Positions 53,591 through 62,935 of a stretch of DNA of 64,000 bases are shown in pieces. Both the position numbers and the translations under genes were made by a program. Below the pieces are notes generated by a model. It did no database searches. It was given only the letters and a program-made list of their open reading frames with translations, and was not told the DNA's origin. Every line of letters begins with the position of its first letter. The first letter of the stretch is position 1. Source of the stretch: Hyphomicrobiales bacterium (GTDB taxonomy: Bacteria; Pseudomonadota; Alphaproteobacteria; Rhizobiales; Xanthobacteraceae); the NCBI GenBank assembly GCA_017305665.1, contig JAFKKH010000028.1, positions 1 to 64,000 of the forward strand, read 5' to 3'.

Positions 53591-53620
53591 AAAAAGCCCG
53601 GCCTCTCGGCCGGGCTTTTT
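53591..53620. terminator. Strong bidirectional intrinsic terminator
   Basis: AAAAAGCCCGGCC-TCTC-GGCCGGGCTTTTT is a perfect 13-bp stem with A- and T-runs on both sides. It lies between the convergent protease and CarD genes and can end transcription from both. Confidence 0.92.
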
Positions 53621-53643
53621 TATTTCCGTCGATCAGAGACTGC

Positions 53644-54597
53644 TTACGCGGCTTCGTCAGCGACCGTAGAGTCGTCGCCATCGGCATCGGAATCCATATC
53701 GCCGTCGGTCTCGGCATCCGATTCCGCCTTGGCGCCACGACGCGGGCTCTTGGCGAGCTGTCCTTCGATCTCCTTGACCGCTTCGGTTTCAGTCACGTGC
53801 TGAACGACCGCGATCTCGCGTGACAAACGATCCAGCGCGGCTTCGTAAAGCTGCCGTTCGCTGTAGGACTGCTCCGGCTGCGATTCCGAGCGATAGAGGT
53901 CGCGAACCACCTCGGCGATCGCAACGATGTCACCCGAGTTGATCTTCGCTTCGTACTCCTGCGCGCGGCGCGACCACATGGTGCGCTTGATGCGGGCACG
54001 GCCCTTCAAGGTCTCCAGCGCGCGCTTGACCAGCGCCGGCTCTGACAGCTTGCGCATGCCGACATTGGCGACCTTTGCGGTCGGCACCCGCAGCGTCATC
54101 TTGTCCTTCATGAAGCTGATGACGAACAGCTCAAGCTTCGCACCCGCGATCTCCTGCTCCTCGATCGCCAGAATCTGGCCGACGCCATGGGCCGGATAGA
54201 CCACAAACTCGTTGGTCTTGAAGCCTTGGCGCTGGGTCAGAACCTTCTTCGGCTCCTCGGCGCGGGGCGCAGCCGCAACCGGCTTGGTGGCGGGCTTGTT
54301 GGCCACCGGGGGTTTGGCGACGGGTTTTGCGGCCGGTTTGACAGCGGTCTTCGGGCTCACCTTCGAAGCAGTCGCGGCGGTCTTCGAACCGGTGGTCTTT
54401 GAAACAGGAGCTTTGGCGGCAGTTTTGGCAGTCTTGCTGGGCATTGCACTTCTTTTAGTTTTTGAGGTTTTCGCGGCCGAGCCCTTGGCCGCCGCCCGGG
54501 TCGTGGTCTTGGCGGCAGTCCGGGAGCGGGATTTTGCTGCACTGCGGCTAGCCGCAGGCGCCTTGGAAGCACTCTTTTTACGCGTTTTCTGTGACAC
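53644..54597 (-). CDS. CarD-family RNA polymerase-binding regulator with long basic N-terminus
   Basis: 317 residues from a GTG at 54597, or 266 from an ATG at 54444. The CarD / TRCF-interaction domain starts near residue 122 (RQGFKTNEFVVYPAHGVGQI) and is followed by a helical DNA-binding part (TMWSRRAQEYEAKINSGD). The first about 115 residues are lysine/alanine/serine-rich, like histone H1 tails. This composition runs up to the GTG, which argues for the longer form. CarD stabilises open promoter complexes, notably at rRNA and growth genes. The acidic C-terminus (D-A-E-T-D-G-D-M-D-S-D) is also notable. Confidence 0.85.
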   Translation of the reverse strand: MSQKTRKKSASKAPAASRSAAKSRSRTAAKTTTRAAAKGSAAKTSKTKRSAMPSKTAKTAAKAPVSKTTGSKTAATASKVSPKTAVKPAAKPVAKPPVANKPATKPVAAAPRAEEPKKVLTQRQGFKTNEFVVYPAHGVGQILAIEEQEIAGAKLELFVISFMKDKMTLRVPTAKVANVGMRKLSEPALVKRALETLKGRARIKRTMWSRRAQEYEAKINSGDIVAIAEVVRDLYRSESQPEQSYSERQLYEAALDRLSREIAVVQHVTETEAVKEIEGQLAKSPRRGAKAESDAETDGDMDSDADGDDSTVADEAA

Positions 54598-54841
54598 AGC
54601 CTGCGCGTGGAACTGCCACGCCCCTGTTCGATGTTTTCACGGGAACCCTTCAGGGCCACAAGCGGGCAAAAACAGGGTCCGGCTTCGAGAATGTGCCCAA
54701 TATAGCACATTTCCCGCAAAAATCAATGATTTATGCCCTCCGCGGCCTATGGGAGCCGCGTGGGGCGGTCATTGTCACGAATAGGGTTAAAGCCAGGGAC
54801 GTTCCAGCGCCCGGAATCCTGCATGCGATCCGATGCCGAAA

Positions 54842-55180
54842 TCAGTCCCCCGTGCCTGGATTGGGGGAAAAATATTTCTCGAACTTCCCTTCCTGGCCAT
54901 CGAATTCCTTGGCGTCGGACGGCATTTCTTTCTTTTGGGTGATGTTCGGCCAGCTCTTGGCATACTCCGAATTCACCTCGAGCCACTTCTCCAGGCCCGG
55001 CTCGGTATCCGGCTTGATGGCGTCGGCGGGACATTCCGGCTCGCACACGCCGCAATCGATGCACTCGTCCGGGTGGATAACGAGCATGTTCTCACCTTCG
55101 TAGAAGCAATCAACAGGACAGACTTCCACGCAGTCGGTGTATTTGCACTTGATGCAGTTTTCGGTGACGACGTAAGTCAT
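54842..55180 (-). CDS. fdxA: 7Fe ferredoxin FdxA
   Basis: 112 residues from the ATG at 55180. Cysteines at 9, 12, 17, 21, 25, 40, 43, 46 and 50 match the 7Fe pattern: C9/C17/C50 for [3Fe-4S] and C21/C40/C43/C46 for [4Fe-4S], with C12 and C25 extra as in Azotobacter FdI. It carries electrons at low potential. It is located between CarD and the S4 protein, an order seen in many Rhizobiales. Confidence 0.95.
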   Translation of the reverse strand: MTYVVTENCIKCKYTDCVEVCPVDCFYEGENMLVIHPDECIDCGVCEPECPADAIKPDTEPGLEKWLEVNSEYAKSWPNITQKKEMPSDAKEFDGQEGKFEKYFSPNPGTGD

Positions 55181-55292
55181 CCAAGGCTCCGGAACGGTCA
55201 GATTTGCAGGTTGGCGTAGCGCAGGAACAGCGCTGCCGCAAGCCGGTGAACCGCGCGAAATTTGCAGATCACGACGGTCTCTGCGGGCGCAA

Positions 55293-55625
55293 TCAGATTT
55301 TGGCGGATGCGTCCGCCACGTCTTCGTAGAGCGTGCGCGCGGTCGTCGCGTCACCGCGCCGCTCGACAAATGCCGCCACCTTGAGAATGCGGACACCACC
55401 ATCGAGGCTGATCGTGAGCACGTCGCCAATCTTGACGGCGTGTCCCGGAGATTTCTGGCGGGCGCCGTTGATGCGGACATGGCCGCGCTCCACCAGCGTT
55501 GCGGCTTGAGTGCGGGCTTTGACCACCCGCGCATGCCACAGCCATTTATCGAGACGCTGGCGCTCCAGACCCACCAAGACCTCAGACAGATCGACTCCGA
55601 TCGCAGACGATCTGCCTGCGATCAC
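55293..55625 (-). CDS. S4-domain RNA-binding protein (HslR-like)
   Basis: 110 residues from the GTG at 55625, overlapping the helicase stop (GTGA). The S4 signature is [20 protein letters not shown] with [11 protein letters not shown]-x-x-Q-K-S-P. Relatives bind stalled 50S subunits carrying peptidyl-tRNA (HslR). Coupling to an RNA-helicase-like gene suggests a role in RNA or ribosome handling. Confidence 0.88.
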   Translation of the reverse strand: MIAGRSSAIGVDLSEVLVGLERQRLDKWLWHARVVKARTQAATLVERGHVRINGARQKSPGHAVKIGDVLTISLDGGVRILKVAAFVERRGDATTARTLYEDVADASAKI

Positions 55626-58600
55626 TCCTTGCGGCCGGCAAGCTGCTCCTTGAGCGCAGCCAGTTTCGCAAACGGTGAGTTCGGGTCCAGCGGACGCTCG
55701 CGTTCGCGCGGCGCGCTGCTGGCGTAGGGGCGAAGCGAGGGTCCGCCGTCGGAACGCCCATCGCGGCCACCACCCTTGCGGGAACCCTGGAAGCGGCCCT
55801 TGTCCTGATCCCGGTCGCGGCCCTTGCCGTGAAAACGCTCGCGCGGCGGCCGTCCCTTGCCTTCGCGCGACTCGCGCTCGGGCGCGCCGTCGGTTTTCGT
55901 CGCCGCATCACCGCCCGATGCATCGGGCCGCCGGAAATTCTTGTGGCGATCGCGCCGCCCGCGACCCTGCCGCTCACGCTTCTCGGCGCCCTCAGCCGTT
56001 TCGCCCTCGGCAGCCACCGGCTGTGCGCCATCCTGTTTGGCTTCAGGGCGGCGATGACGATGGCGATCGTGACGCGGACGCCGCTCGTCTGAGCGACCAC
56101 CGGGCCGCCACACTTCGACCATCGCAGGCTCGGCCACGCTGGCCGTATCCGCATCAGCGGCAGCCCCCGCGATTTCAGCGGTTGGCTCCTCAGGAGCGGA
56201 GCCTGCATCGACAGCCTCAGGTGCATCCTGTGCGGCGACAGGAGCAAGATCGGCAGTTGCGGGGGCGGCGGTTGGCGCGAATGCCACGTCGGGCAGCAAC
56301 GCCGCCGATGGTGCAGACTCTTCAGAAACGGCCGGTGATGAGGCGTCACTCGTCGGAGCATCGGTATTCGGCACCGCAGCCTCAGCGACGGGCGCGTCTG
56401 CGGCATCCGATGCCGCCGCTTGCTCCTGTGGCGCGACGTCCGATGCGGCGGCATCTTGCAATCCAGGTTCCGGCGCATCCGCTTCGGTCGGAGTCACCAC
56501 TTCGGCGGCATTGGTCTCCGGAGCAGCAGGCGGAGCCGGCGGCGGCGCGGGACGGCGATCCATGCGATAGCCGAGCGCGCGCAGGATCGCTGCAAAATCC
56601 TCGCCGGCAGAGCCCGCGAGCGAGGTCATGGCTTGCGTCACGACGAATCCACGACCATCGAATGCGCCGGCCGGCTTTTCGCCAAGCGAGCCTTCGCGCC
56701 ATGCCAGCGCCGGCCGGATCAGATCGGCGAGCCGCTCCAGAATGTCGACGCGCACCGCGCGCTCGCCGCATAAGCGATAGCCGAGCGTGCGATAGCCGTC
56801 GCGGTCGAGCGCCTTGTCGGCCGCGAACGAGGTGCGACCGCTGCTCGCCAGATGCTGTGCGTTCGACAGTGCGGACAGATCGACGTTGTCCTGCTTCTGC
56901 ACCCACAGCAGCGATGCCAAAGCGCGTGCTGCGGGCTTCAGCAGCGCCGGGAAGTAAATGTGATAGGCGCCGAAACGTACGCCGTATTTGCGCAAGGTGG
57001 CGCGCGAGGGCTGATCGAGATCCTTCATCTCGGCCGCGACCTTCTGGCGCTCCAGCACGCCGAGCGCCTCGACCAATTGGAAGGCGATGCCGCGCGCGAT
57101 GCCAGTGACGTCCTCGGCCTTAGATAATTCGAACAGCGGCCCCAGCAGCTTCTCGATATGGGTCTTCAGCCACAGGTCGAGCCGAGCCTGCACGGCCTCG
57201 CGCGGCGCCCCGGTCAGCCGCTCGTCGGAAATGATCCGCAGCCGCGGATGCAGCGCGTCTTCGGCTGCGACCAGCCGCGCCACCGCATCGCCGGTCCAGC
57301 GAATCGTACCGTCTGAGGTTAGTACGAACTGATCGTCTGGCGCGTTCGACAGCTTTTCGGCACGCGCCTCGATTTCACCGGCCAGCGCTTTCAGCGCGGT
57401 CGCCTGCAAGGCCTTGGCCTCGGAGCCGGCCTCCGCCGTGTCGGGCGCAAACGTGAATCCGTCGAGGCGGCCAATCACGTGGCCCTCTACGATCACTTCG
57501 CCGGTCTTGCCTATTTCCGTATTCAACATCGTGTTTTCCCGCAGGCGGCGCATCAATACACTGGTCCGGCGATCAACGAAACGCTCCGTGAGCCTTTCGT
57601 GCAGCGCATCGGACAATTTATTTTCGACATCCCGCGAAATTTCCTGCCAACGCTCGGGATCGGCCAGCCAATCCGGCCGATTTGCCACGAAGGTCCAGGT
57701 CCGGATCTGGGCGATGCGGCCAGATAACGTGTCGATATCGCCATCGATCCTGTCGGCCTGCGCAATCTGGGCCGCGAACCAGTTGTCAGGAACCTTGCCC
57801 TTGCGCATCAGGAAGCCGAACAGAGTTGTCACCAGTTCGGCATGGGCCGCCGGTGCGATCTTGCGGTAGTCCGGAATCTGGCAGGCCTCCCACAGCCGTT
57901 CCACCGCCGCGGCGCCTTGCGCCATATCGCGCACCTCGGCGTCACGCGCCGCATGATCGAGCACGCGCATATCCTCAGCGATCGGCGCACGGGTTAGGGC
58001 CTCGTGGCCGGGCGTGAGCGCCAGCGAGACCTGCAACGCCCCGAGCGAGGAAAAATCCAAGTTGGAGTTGCGCCACTGCAGCGTCTTGACGTTGTCGAAG
58101 GTGTGGTTCTGCAGCGCGTTGACCAGTTCGGGTTCGAACGGCGCGCAGCGGCCCGTCGTCCCAAACGTGCCATTGCGCGTCGCACGGCCGGCGCGGCCGG
58201 CGATCTGCGCGAATTCCGCCGGCGTCAGCCTGCGAAACTGATAGCCGTCGTATTTGCGGTCGGAGGCGAAGGCGACGTGATCGACGTCAAGATTGAGGCC
58301 CATGCCGACCGCGTCGGTGGCGACGAGATAATCCACGTCGCCTGACTGGAACATCGCAACCTGCGCGTTGCGGGTGCGTGGGCTGAGCGAGCCCAGCACC
58401 ACTGCAGCACCGCCGTGCTGGCGGCGGATCAGTTCGGCGATAGCGTAGACTTCATCGGCCGAGAACGCGACGATGGCGGTGCGCCGAGGCTGCCGGGTGA
58501 TCTTGCGATCGCCGGCAAATTCAAGCTGCGACAGTCGCGGGCGGGTGACGATGCTGGCACCGGGCAGCAGCCGCTCGATCATCGGACGCATGGTCGCGGC

Positions 58601-59014
58601 GCCGAGCAGCAGCGTCTCGTCGCGGCCGCGCCGATTGAGAATGCGATCGGTGAAGACGTGGCCGCGCTCGAGATCGGCGGCGATCTGGATTTCATCGACG
58701 GCGAGGAACGACACGTCGAGATCGCGCGGCATCGCTTCCACGGTGGAGACCCAGAAGCGCGGCCGCGGCGGCTTGATCTTCTCCTCGCCGGTGATCAGCG
58801 CAACCGAGTCAACGCCGGCGCGATCGGCGATCTTGTTGTAGACCTCGCGCGCGAGCAGCCGCAGCGGCAGACCGATGATGCCGGAGGAATGCGCCAGCAT
58901 CCGCTCGATCGCGAGATGGGTCTTGCCGGTATTGGTCGGGCCGAGCACCGCGGTGACGCCCGCGCCGGGCGCACGGCCATTGCCGAACGGAGATGTTGAA
59001 GACGAAAAGGCCAT
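55622..59014 (-). CDS. SUV3-like DEAD/H-box helicase with long disordered tail
   Basis: 1130 residues. Motif I is GPTNTGKT (25-32), motif II DEIQ (107-110), and a RecA-like second domain with DAVGMGLNLDVDHVAFAS and QIAGRAGR (motif VI). This matches the SUV3 family of RNA/DNA helicases found in mitochondria and alphaproteobacteria. The last about 300 residues are low-complexity: an acidic/proline-alanine part, then an R/G/K-rich part (RERFHGKGRDRDQDKGRF) like RGG RNA-binding tails. A role in RNA turnover is likely by family. Confidence 0.88.
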   Translation of the reverse strand: MAFSSSTSPFGNGRAPGAGVTAVLGPTNTGKTHLAIERMLAHSSGIIGLPLRLLAREVYNKIADRAGVDSVALITGEEKIKPPRPRFWVSTVEAMPRDLDVSFLAVDEIQIAADLERGHVFTDRILNRRGRDETLLLGAATMRPMIERLLPGASIVTRPRLSQLEFAGDRKITRQPRRTAIVAFSADEVYAIAELIRRQHGGAAVVLGSLSPRTRNAQVAMFQSGDVDYLVATDAVGMGLNLDVDHVAFASDRKYDGYQFRRLTPAEFAQIAGRAGRATRNGTFGTTGRCAPFEPELVNALQNHTFDNVKTLQWRNSNLDFSSLGALQVSLALTPGHEALTRAPIAEDMRVLDHAARDAEVRDMAQGAAAVERLWEACQIPDYRKIAPAAHAELVTTLFGFLMRKGKVPDNWFAAQIAQADRIDGDIDTLSGRIAQIRTWTFVANRPDWLADPERWQEISRDVENKLSDALHERLTERFVDRRTSVLMRRLRENTMLNTEIGKTGEVIVEGHVIGRLDGFTFAPDTAEAGSEAKALQATALKALAGEIEARAEKLSNAPDDQFVLTSDGTIRWTGDAVARLVAAEDALHPRLRIISDERLTGAPREAVQARLDLWLKTHIEKLLGPLFELSKAEDVTGIARGIAFQLVEALGVLERQKVAAEMKDLDQPSRATLRKYGVRFGAYHIYFPALLKPAARALASLLWVQKQDNVDLSALSNAQHLASSGRTSFAADKALDRDGYRTLGYRLCGERAVRVDILERLADLIRPALAWREGSLGEKPAGAFDGRGFVVTQAMTSLAGSAGEDFAAILRALGYRMDRRPAPPPAPPAAPETNAAEVVTPTEADAPEPGLQDAAASDVAPQEQAAASDAADAPVAEAAVPNTDAPTSDASSPAVSEESAPSAALLPDVAFAPTAAPATADLAPVAAQDAPEAVDAGSAPEEPTAEIAGAAADADTASVAEPAMVEVWRPGGRSDERRPRHDRHRHRRPEAKQDGAQPVAAEGETAEGAEKRERQGRGRRDRHKNFRRPDASGGDAATKTDGAPERESREGKGRPPRERFHGKGRDRDQDKGRFQGSRKGGGRDGRSDGGPSLRPYASSAPRERERPLDPNSPFAKLAALKEQLAGRKE

Positions 59015-59422
59015 GATTTCCGGAAGGTTTTCGCGTCGCTGGTGATCAGCCAGGGATCAAATGTGTTTCACAATGCGACGCTTGCAAGGCCGCGGCTTAA
59101 GGTTTGGAACGAGTCCGGAACGAATCGCGCCCGAATCGCTGACTCCCGATCTCTCCAGCTTCGTTCACCGCAACATCTCGCGTCGAAAGCGACAAGCGGC
59201 ACTAGATCAAGTTCTGTTCGGATCAACAAGAGCGGTTTTTCCATCCAAATTATGAATCCGTTGACCGCATGAAAACCCTCGCGAGAGTCAACAGGATTCC
59301 ACGACAGGACGTCTGCCCGATTTCCGCCGCATGCCATCCCGGCACCCGAAAAGTCTTGCGGCAAACCCAAGGCAGCAAACAAGGCAGCGAATGGAGCGCG
59401 CCGTGTCCGGAACGACGGACGG
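59015..59422. other. Gene-free interval upstream of the helicase
   Basis: 408 bp between the helicase start and the end of the DUF3108 gene, both minus-strand. Short reading frames on either strand lack ribosome sites and family features. The helicase promoter should be here, but no clear element was identified. Confidence 0.45.
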
Positions 59423-60286
59423 CTATTGCGTCTTGGCGACGGTCTTGGGCGGCAAGGCCGTCGTGATGAACTGGGTCGCCTCCAGCTTGCCGGTGCCGAG
59501 CGGCGTCGGAATCGTCAACCGGTATGGCGCAAGCACACGGGTGCCGGCGATCGGCGCGAGCCACACTTCCATGTCGTGCTGGGCAGCGAGATATTTGATC
59601 GCCACGCGATCGGGAATGTAGCCGGAGATCGGCGTGAAATAGATTCCACAGACCACCGCCGGGCCGTGATAGCCCTTTCCGGACTTCACTGTTTCCATGC
59701 GCTTGAAAGCAAGGCGCAGATCATAGCGCATACGGCCGTCGAAGATTCCCGTGGTGGCGTGGCAAGCTTCCGGACCGAGCGGATCGGCGGTGCCGGGCAC
59801 CCGCAACAGCGTCGCGGTCATCGGATCGAACACGCCGTGCTTGTGCGCGTCGGCAACCGGAATGCGCTTGGCATCGACCGGCGGCGTCGGCTCGATGACA
59901 AAGTCCTTCACATTGCCGCCGGCCAGCGACATGCGAATGGTCTCCGACTTCTTCGACGACGCGATGGTCGCGGTGTAGGTCGCCGGCACCAGCGCGCCGT
60001 TGACGACGCGGCCCTGCGAGGCGCCGGAGCCGGTGCCACGCGCGAAGGCCTTGAGCAGTCCGGTGGTGCCGCCTGCCGCCGCAGCCGTATACTGATCGTC
60101 GAGAATCTCGACCGCCCAGGTTCCGGTGCCGACCGGAATCCCGGCCAGAGTGACGTCATAGTGGGCGTCGAGCTTGCCCTGCGCAGCGGCCGGCCCGTTC
60201 CAGACCACCAGCGCGGCGAACAACGCCAAAGCGGCGGGCGCCGAAGCGGGTATGACACGAGGCAGCTTCGTACCGACTGGGATCAC
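59423..60286 (-). CDS. Exported DUF3108 domain protein
   Basis: 287 residues with a signal peptide (ALALFAALVVWNGPAAAQ). The mature protein begins LDAHYDVTLAGIPVGTGTW, the DUF3108 opening strand pair, and ends in GTRVLAPYRLTIPTPLGTGKLEA. It is probably a periplasmic beta-rich protein; family function is not established. It lies upstream of and oriented like the helicase but separated by 408 bp. Confidence 0.85.
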   Translation of the reverse strand: MIPVGTKLPRVIPASAPAALALFAALVVWNGPAAAQGKLDAHYDVTLAGIPVGTGTWAVEILDDQYTAAAAGGTTGLLKAFARGTGSGASQGRVVNGALVPATYTATIASSKKSETIRMSLAGGNVKDFVIEPTPPVDAKRIPVADAHKHGVFDPMTATLLRVPGTADPLGPEACHATTGIFDGRMRYDLRLAFKRMETVKSGKGYHGPAVVCGIYFTPISGYIPDRVAIKYLAAQHDMEVWLAPIAGTRVLAPYRLTIPTPLGTGKLEATQFITTALPPKTVAKTQ

Positions 60287-60637
60287 TGAGGTTAGTCCTG
60301 CACGTCACGGAATGGGACCGCGTGGCTTGCCATGGGCCATGCGGATCGTCGTCAATCTGGTGGTTCCGACCGACTGCTACTCATGTAAACAAAAATTGCG
60401 GCCGGGCAACGCTGCTGCGCTCAATGGACGGAACCCGCCGAGCGGCCTGTCGTCCCTGAGCCCTGAGCAAAAATGCTCCTGTCTGGCGCCCAACTGGCCA
60501 TCCGCTATGATGTCGACAGGGAATGCGCCCTTTGTATGATGGAAAGGCCTGCCGCGCTGGGACCGAAAATCCATCCGGATGAGGCGGTTAATCGGGGTTT
60601 GACGCTTTCGTTAAAGCCGTTTTCGGTCTCCCGCGCC
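60287..60637. other. Gene-free interval between DUF3108 and L28
   Basis: About 350 bp between divergent genes with no supported coding sequence. It should contain the DUF3108 promoter on the minus strand. The L28 promoter lies immediately after. Confidence 0.45.
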
Positions 60638-60666
60638 TTGACGCCTCGCCGCTCTCCCCCTATACG
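60638..60666 (+). promoter_or_regulatory. Sigma-70 type promoter for rpmB
   Basis: TTGACG (60638-60643), a 17-nt spacer and TATACG (60661-60666) are close to consensus. Transcription would start about 75 nt before the L28 ATG at 60750. Confidence 0.65.
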
Positions 60667-60749
60667 TCCGCGGTTCCTGAAATGGACGCGATTTTGAACC
60701 CTCGGGCTGCGCTTTGGCCGGTGCCGGGGATGACAGAGGATTTTTCGCC

Positions 60750-61043
60750 ATGTCCCGGCGCTGCGAACTGACGGCCAAGGCTCCCCAGGTGGGCCACAAG
60801 GTCAGCCACTCCAATATCAAGACCAAGCGGCGCTTCCTGCCGAATCTGGTGAACGTCACCTTCCAGTCGGAAGCGCTGGCCCGCTCGGTGCGGCTGCGCG
60901 TGTCGACCAACGCGCTGAAGAGCGTCGATCACCGCGGCGGTCTCGATGCCTTCCTGCTCAAGGCACGCGATACCGAACTGTCGCCGAGGGCGATCGAGAT
61001 CAAGCGCCAGATCGAAAAGAAGCAGGTAGCCAAGGCGAGCTGA
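60750..61043 (+). CDS. rpmB: 50S ribosomal protein L28
   Basis: 97 residues. The start [10 protein letters not shown]-x-P-x-x-G-H-K-V-S-H-S, then [10 protein letters not shown] and [14 protein letters not shown], is the L28 signature. It forms part of the large ribosomal subunit. Single-gene transcription unit, with its own promoter and terminator. Confidence 0.97.
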   Translation: MSRRCELTAKAPQVGHKVSHSNIKTKRRFLPNLVNVTFQSEALARSVRLRVSTNALKSVDHRGGLDAFLLKARDTELSPRAIEIKRQIEKKQVAKAS

Positions 61044-61076
61044 TAATCGATCTTCGCGGCAACCGCGGATTTTTCC

Positions 61077-61106
61077 AAAGGGCCGGATCTGATGATCCGG
61101 CCTTTT
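61077..61106 (+). terminator. Intrinsic terminator of rpmB
   Basis: GGCCGGATC-TGAT-GATCCGGCC is a perfect 9-bp stem followed by TTTT and flanked by AAAG upstream, 34 bp after the L28 stop. Confidence 0.9.
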
Positions 61107-61334
61107 GCATTTCGGCGACGTCCGCCCCCGCTGTGAAGCGGCGCATCCCGAAATGACGGAGATATTTTTACCGCCTTCGTTGTTTACCGGACAACAAATC
61201 TATCGCCTTCGACCGGTTACACAGCAGCAATATCGTCTTTTTCCCGGGCGTCTCGCCTCGTCTGCGAGCGAGGAATATATCGGCATGAGCTGCGCGATGA
61301 CTTGACGTTCTCCGCGCTGCGCGTGGAGTGTCCG

Positions 61335-61442
61335 ATGGCACGACTGATCAAACCGCTGAAATCCGCCTCGCAGCGCGCGATGCGCCGCTTCTCGCGCCTC
61401 GTCGAGATCGCCGCCGCCAGTCTCCCGGCCGTTGGCGCCTGA
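61335..61442 (+). CDS. Possible small basic protein of 35 residues
   Basis: An ATG at 61335 has a GGAG site 6 nt upstream and reads MARLIKPLKSASQRAMRRFS, then a hydrophobic end, to a TGA at 61440-61442. It is arginine/lysine-rich and would form an amphipathic helix. No family is recognised. The small size in high-GC DNA means chance is possible. Located between the L28 terminator and the CoxE-like gene. Confidence 0.3.
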   Translation: MARLIKPLKSASQRAMRRFSRLVEIAAASLPAVGA

Positions 61443-61468
61443 CAGGCTACCGAAAAACTCTATCGGCG

Positions 61469-61510
61469 CGAACGCGAAGCGTTCGTCGCCCGCGCGCCCC
61501 GGAATGACGG
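61469..61510. repeat. Second copy of the CCCCGGAATGACGG repeat family
   Basis: CGAACGC-GAA-GCGTTCG hairpin (61469-61485) followed by GCGCGCCCCGGAATGACGG. The tail matches the repeat at 5345-5455. Located between the small frame and the CoxE-like gene. Confidence 0.55.
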
Positions 61511-61538
61511 AAACGGTTAATGCGACCTGACCGCCCTT

Positions 61539-62930
61539 TCACTGATACGACGCCACGATGTCCGACACCGCGCGCTCCAGTTGTCGCGCGGTCGCACATT
61601 GGCGCACCACCGAGCAGAACGTCGCGTAGCGCGGCATCTCGGAATCGCCGAACCCCCACGCCGTCCGCCCCTCCGGATTGAGCCAGACCAGCCGCTTCGA
61701 GCGTTCGCCGATCCGCTTCAGGATGTCGGCGCGCGGATCGAGATTGTTGCTACGGGCATCGCCCAGCACGATCACCGTGGTCTGCGGCGTCACCGCGCTC
61801 ATGGCGAGCTTTTCGAAATCCGCCAGCGACGAGCCGTAATCGGACGACCCGAACCCGACCTTTGACATGATCTCGCCCATCGCCTTTTCCGGCGTGTTGG
61901 CTTCGAGCAGGTCGCTGACCTCGATCAGATGACCGGAGAACGCGAACGAGCGCACGTCGTCGACCACCTCGTGCAGGCTGTGGATCAGGAGCAGGAAGAA
62001 ATCCGACACCTGCGCGACCGAGCCCGAGACGTCGCACAGCGCGACGATCCTCGGCTTGTCGCGATGCTTGCGCTTCCACGCGGTGAGGAACGGCACGCCG
62101 CCCCAGGCCGCATTGCGGCGGATGGTGCGGCGGACATCGAGATGACCGCGACGCGGCCGCTTGCGCGGCTTGCTGTAGCGCTCGCGCAGGCGGCGCGCGA
62201 TCTTGCGGATCAGCGCGCGCATCTGCTCGACCTGCCGCAGCTCGAGCCGCGCCATCGGCGCGTTGCGCAAGATCTCGGCGCGCAGGTTTTCCGCTTCCTC
62301 GCGTCCGTACAGCAAGAGCGCCTGCGAGACGGTGTCGCGCACGTCGTCGCGCAGCCGTTCGGTCGCCATCGCCAGCCGCTCGGCCAGCGCGGGATTGGAG
62401 GCGAGCATGTCGTCGAGATCGTCGCGCAGTCGCCGGATGCCGAGTTCGTCGAGGATACGCGAGGAGAACAGGCCGCGCTGGGTGAAGAAACGGATATCGC
62501 TCAGATTCACCGAACTCGCCGCGTTGGCAATGGCGGCCGCGATCTGGTTGCGATCCTGCGACAGCAGCATCTGCGCCAGCGGACCCAGTGCCGACATGTC
62601 CTCGGCGGAGGACGGCGCACCGGCGCCCTGCTCCGATTGCCCGGACGGTGATTGTTCGCTCACAGCCTGTTCGGCGTTCTCCGCGGCCTCGTTCTCATTG
62701 GCGGCCTGCGACGGCTGCGGCCGTGCGAAGAACAGATCGAAGCAGGCGCCCAGCGCCTTCTTTTCATCCTGGGTCTTGGCGAGCGTCAGCAGCAGCGTAT
62801 CGCGCAGGATGCCGCGATCCTCGAACCCGATCGCCGCGACGGCGCGCATGGCATCGATGCTTTCGGCCGGCGACACCCGGACTCCGGCGCCGCGCGCCGC
62901 ACGAAAGAACCGATGCAGGTTCTCTCTCAT
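61539..62930 (-). CDS. CoxE-like VWA-domain protein
   Basis: 463 residues. The N-terminal helical part ends in a low-complexity stretch (about 72-112) and is followed by a basic helical region (RRLRERYSKPRKRPRRGHLD). The VWA domain has its metal-ion site at DVSGS (300-304) and later D-Y-G-S-S-L and V-I-V-L-G-D-A-R-S-N-N. CoxE/MoxR pairs act as metal-centre-assembly or enzyme-activation chaperones. The MoxR ATPase gene precedes it by 5 bp on the same strand. No CO-dehydrogenase genes are visible. Confidence 0.88.
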   Translation of the reverse strand: MRENLHRFFRAARGAGVRVSPAESIDAMRAVAAIGFEDRGILRDTLLLTLAKTQDEKKALGACFDLFFARPQPSQAANENEAAENAEQAVSEQSPSGQSEQGAGAPSSAEDMSALGPLAQMLLSQDRNQIAAAIANAASSVNLSDIRFFTQRGLFSSRILDELGIRRLRDDLDDMLASNPALAERLAMATERLRDDVRDTVSQALLLYGREEAENLRAEILRNAPMARLELRQVEQMRALIRKIARRLRERYSKPRKRPRRGHLDVRRTIRRNAAWGGVPFLTAWKRKHRDKPRIVALCDVSGSVAQVSDFFLLLIHSLHEVVDDVRSFAFSGHLIEVSDLLEANTPEKAMGEIMSKVGFGSSDYGSSLADFEKLAMSAVTPQTTVIVLGDARSNNLDPRADILKRIGERSKRLVWLNPEGRTAWGFGDSEMPRYATFCSVVRQCATARQLERAVSDIVASYQ

Positions 62931-62935
62931 TTCAA

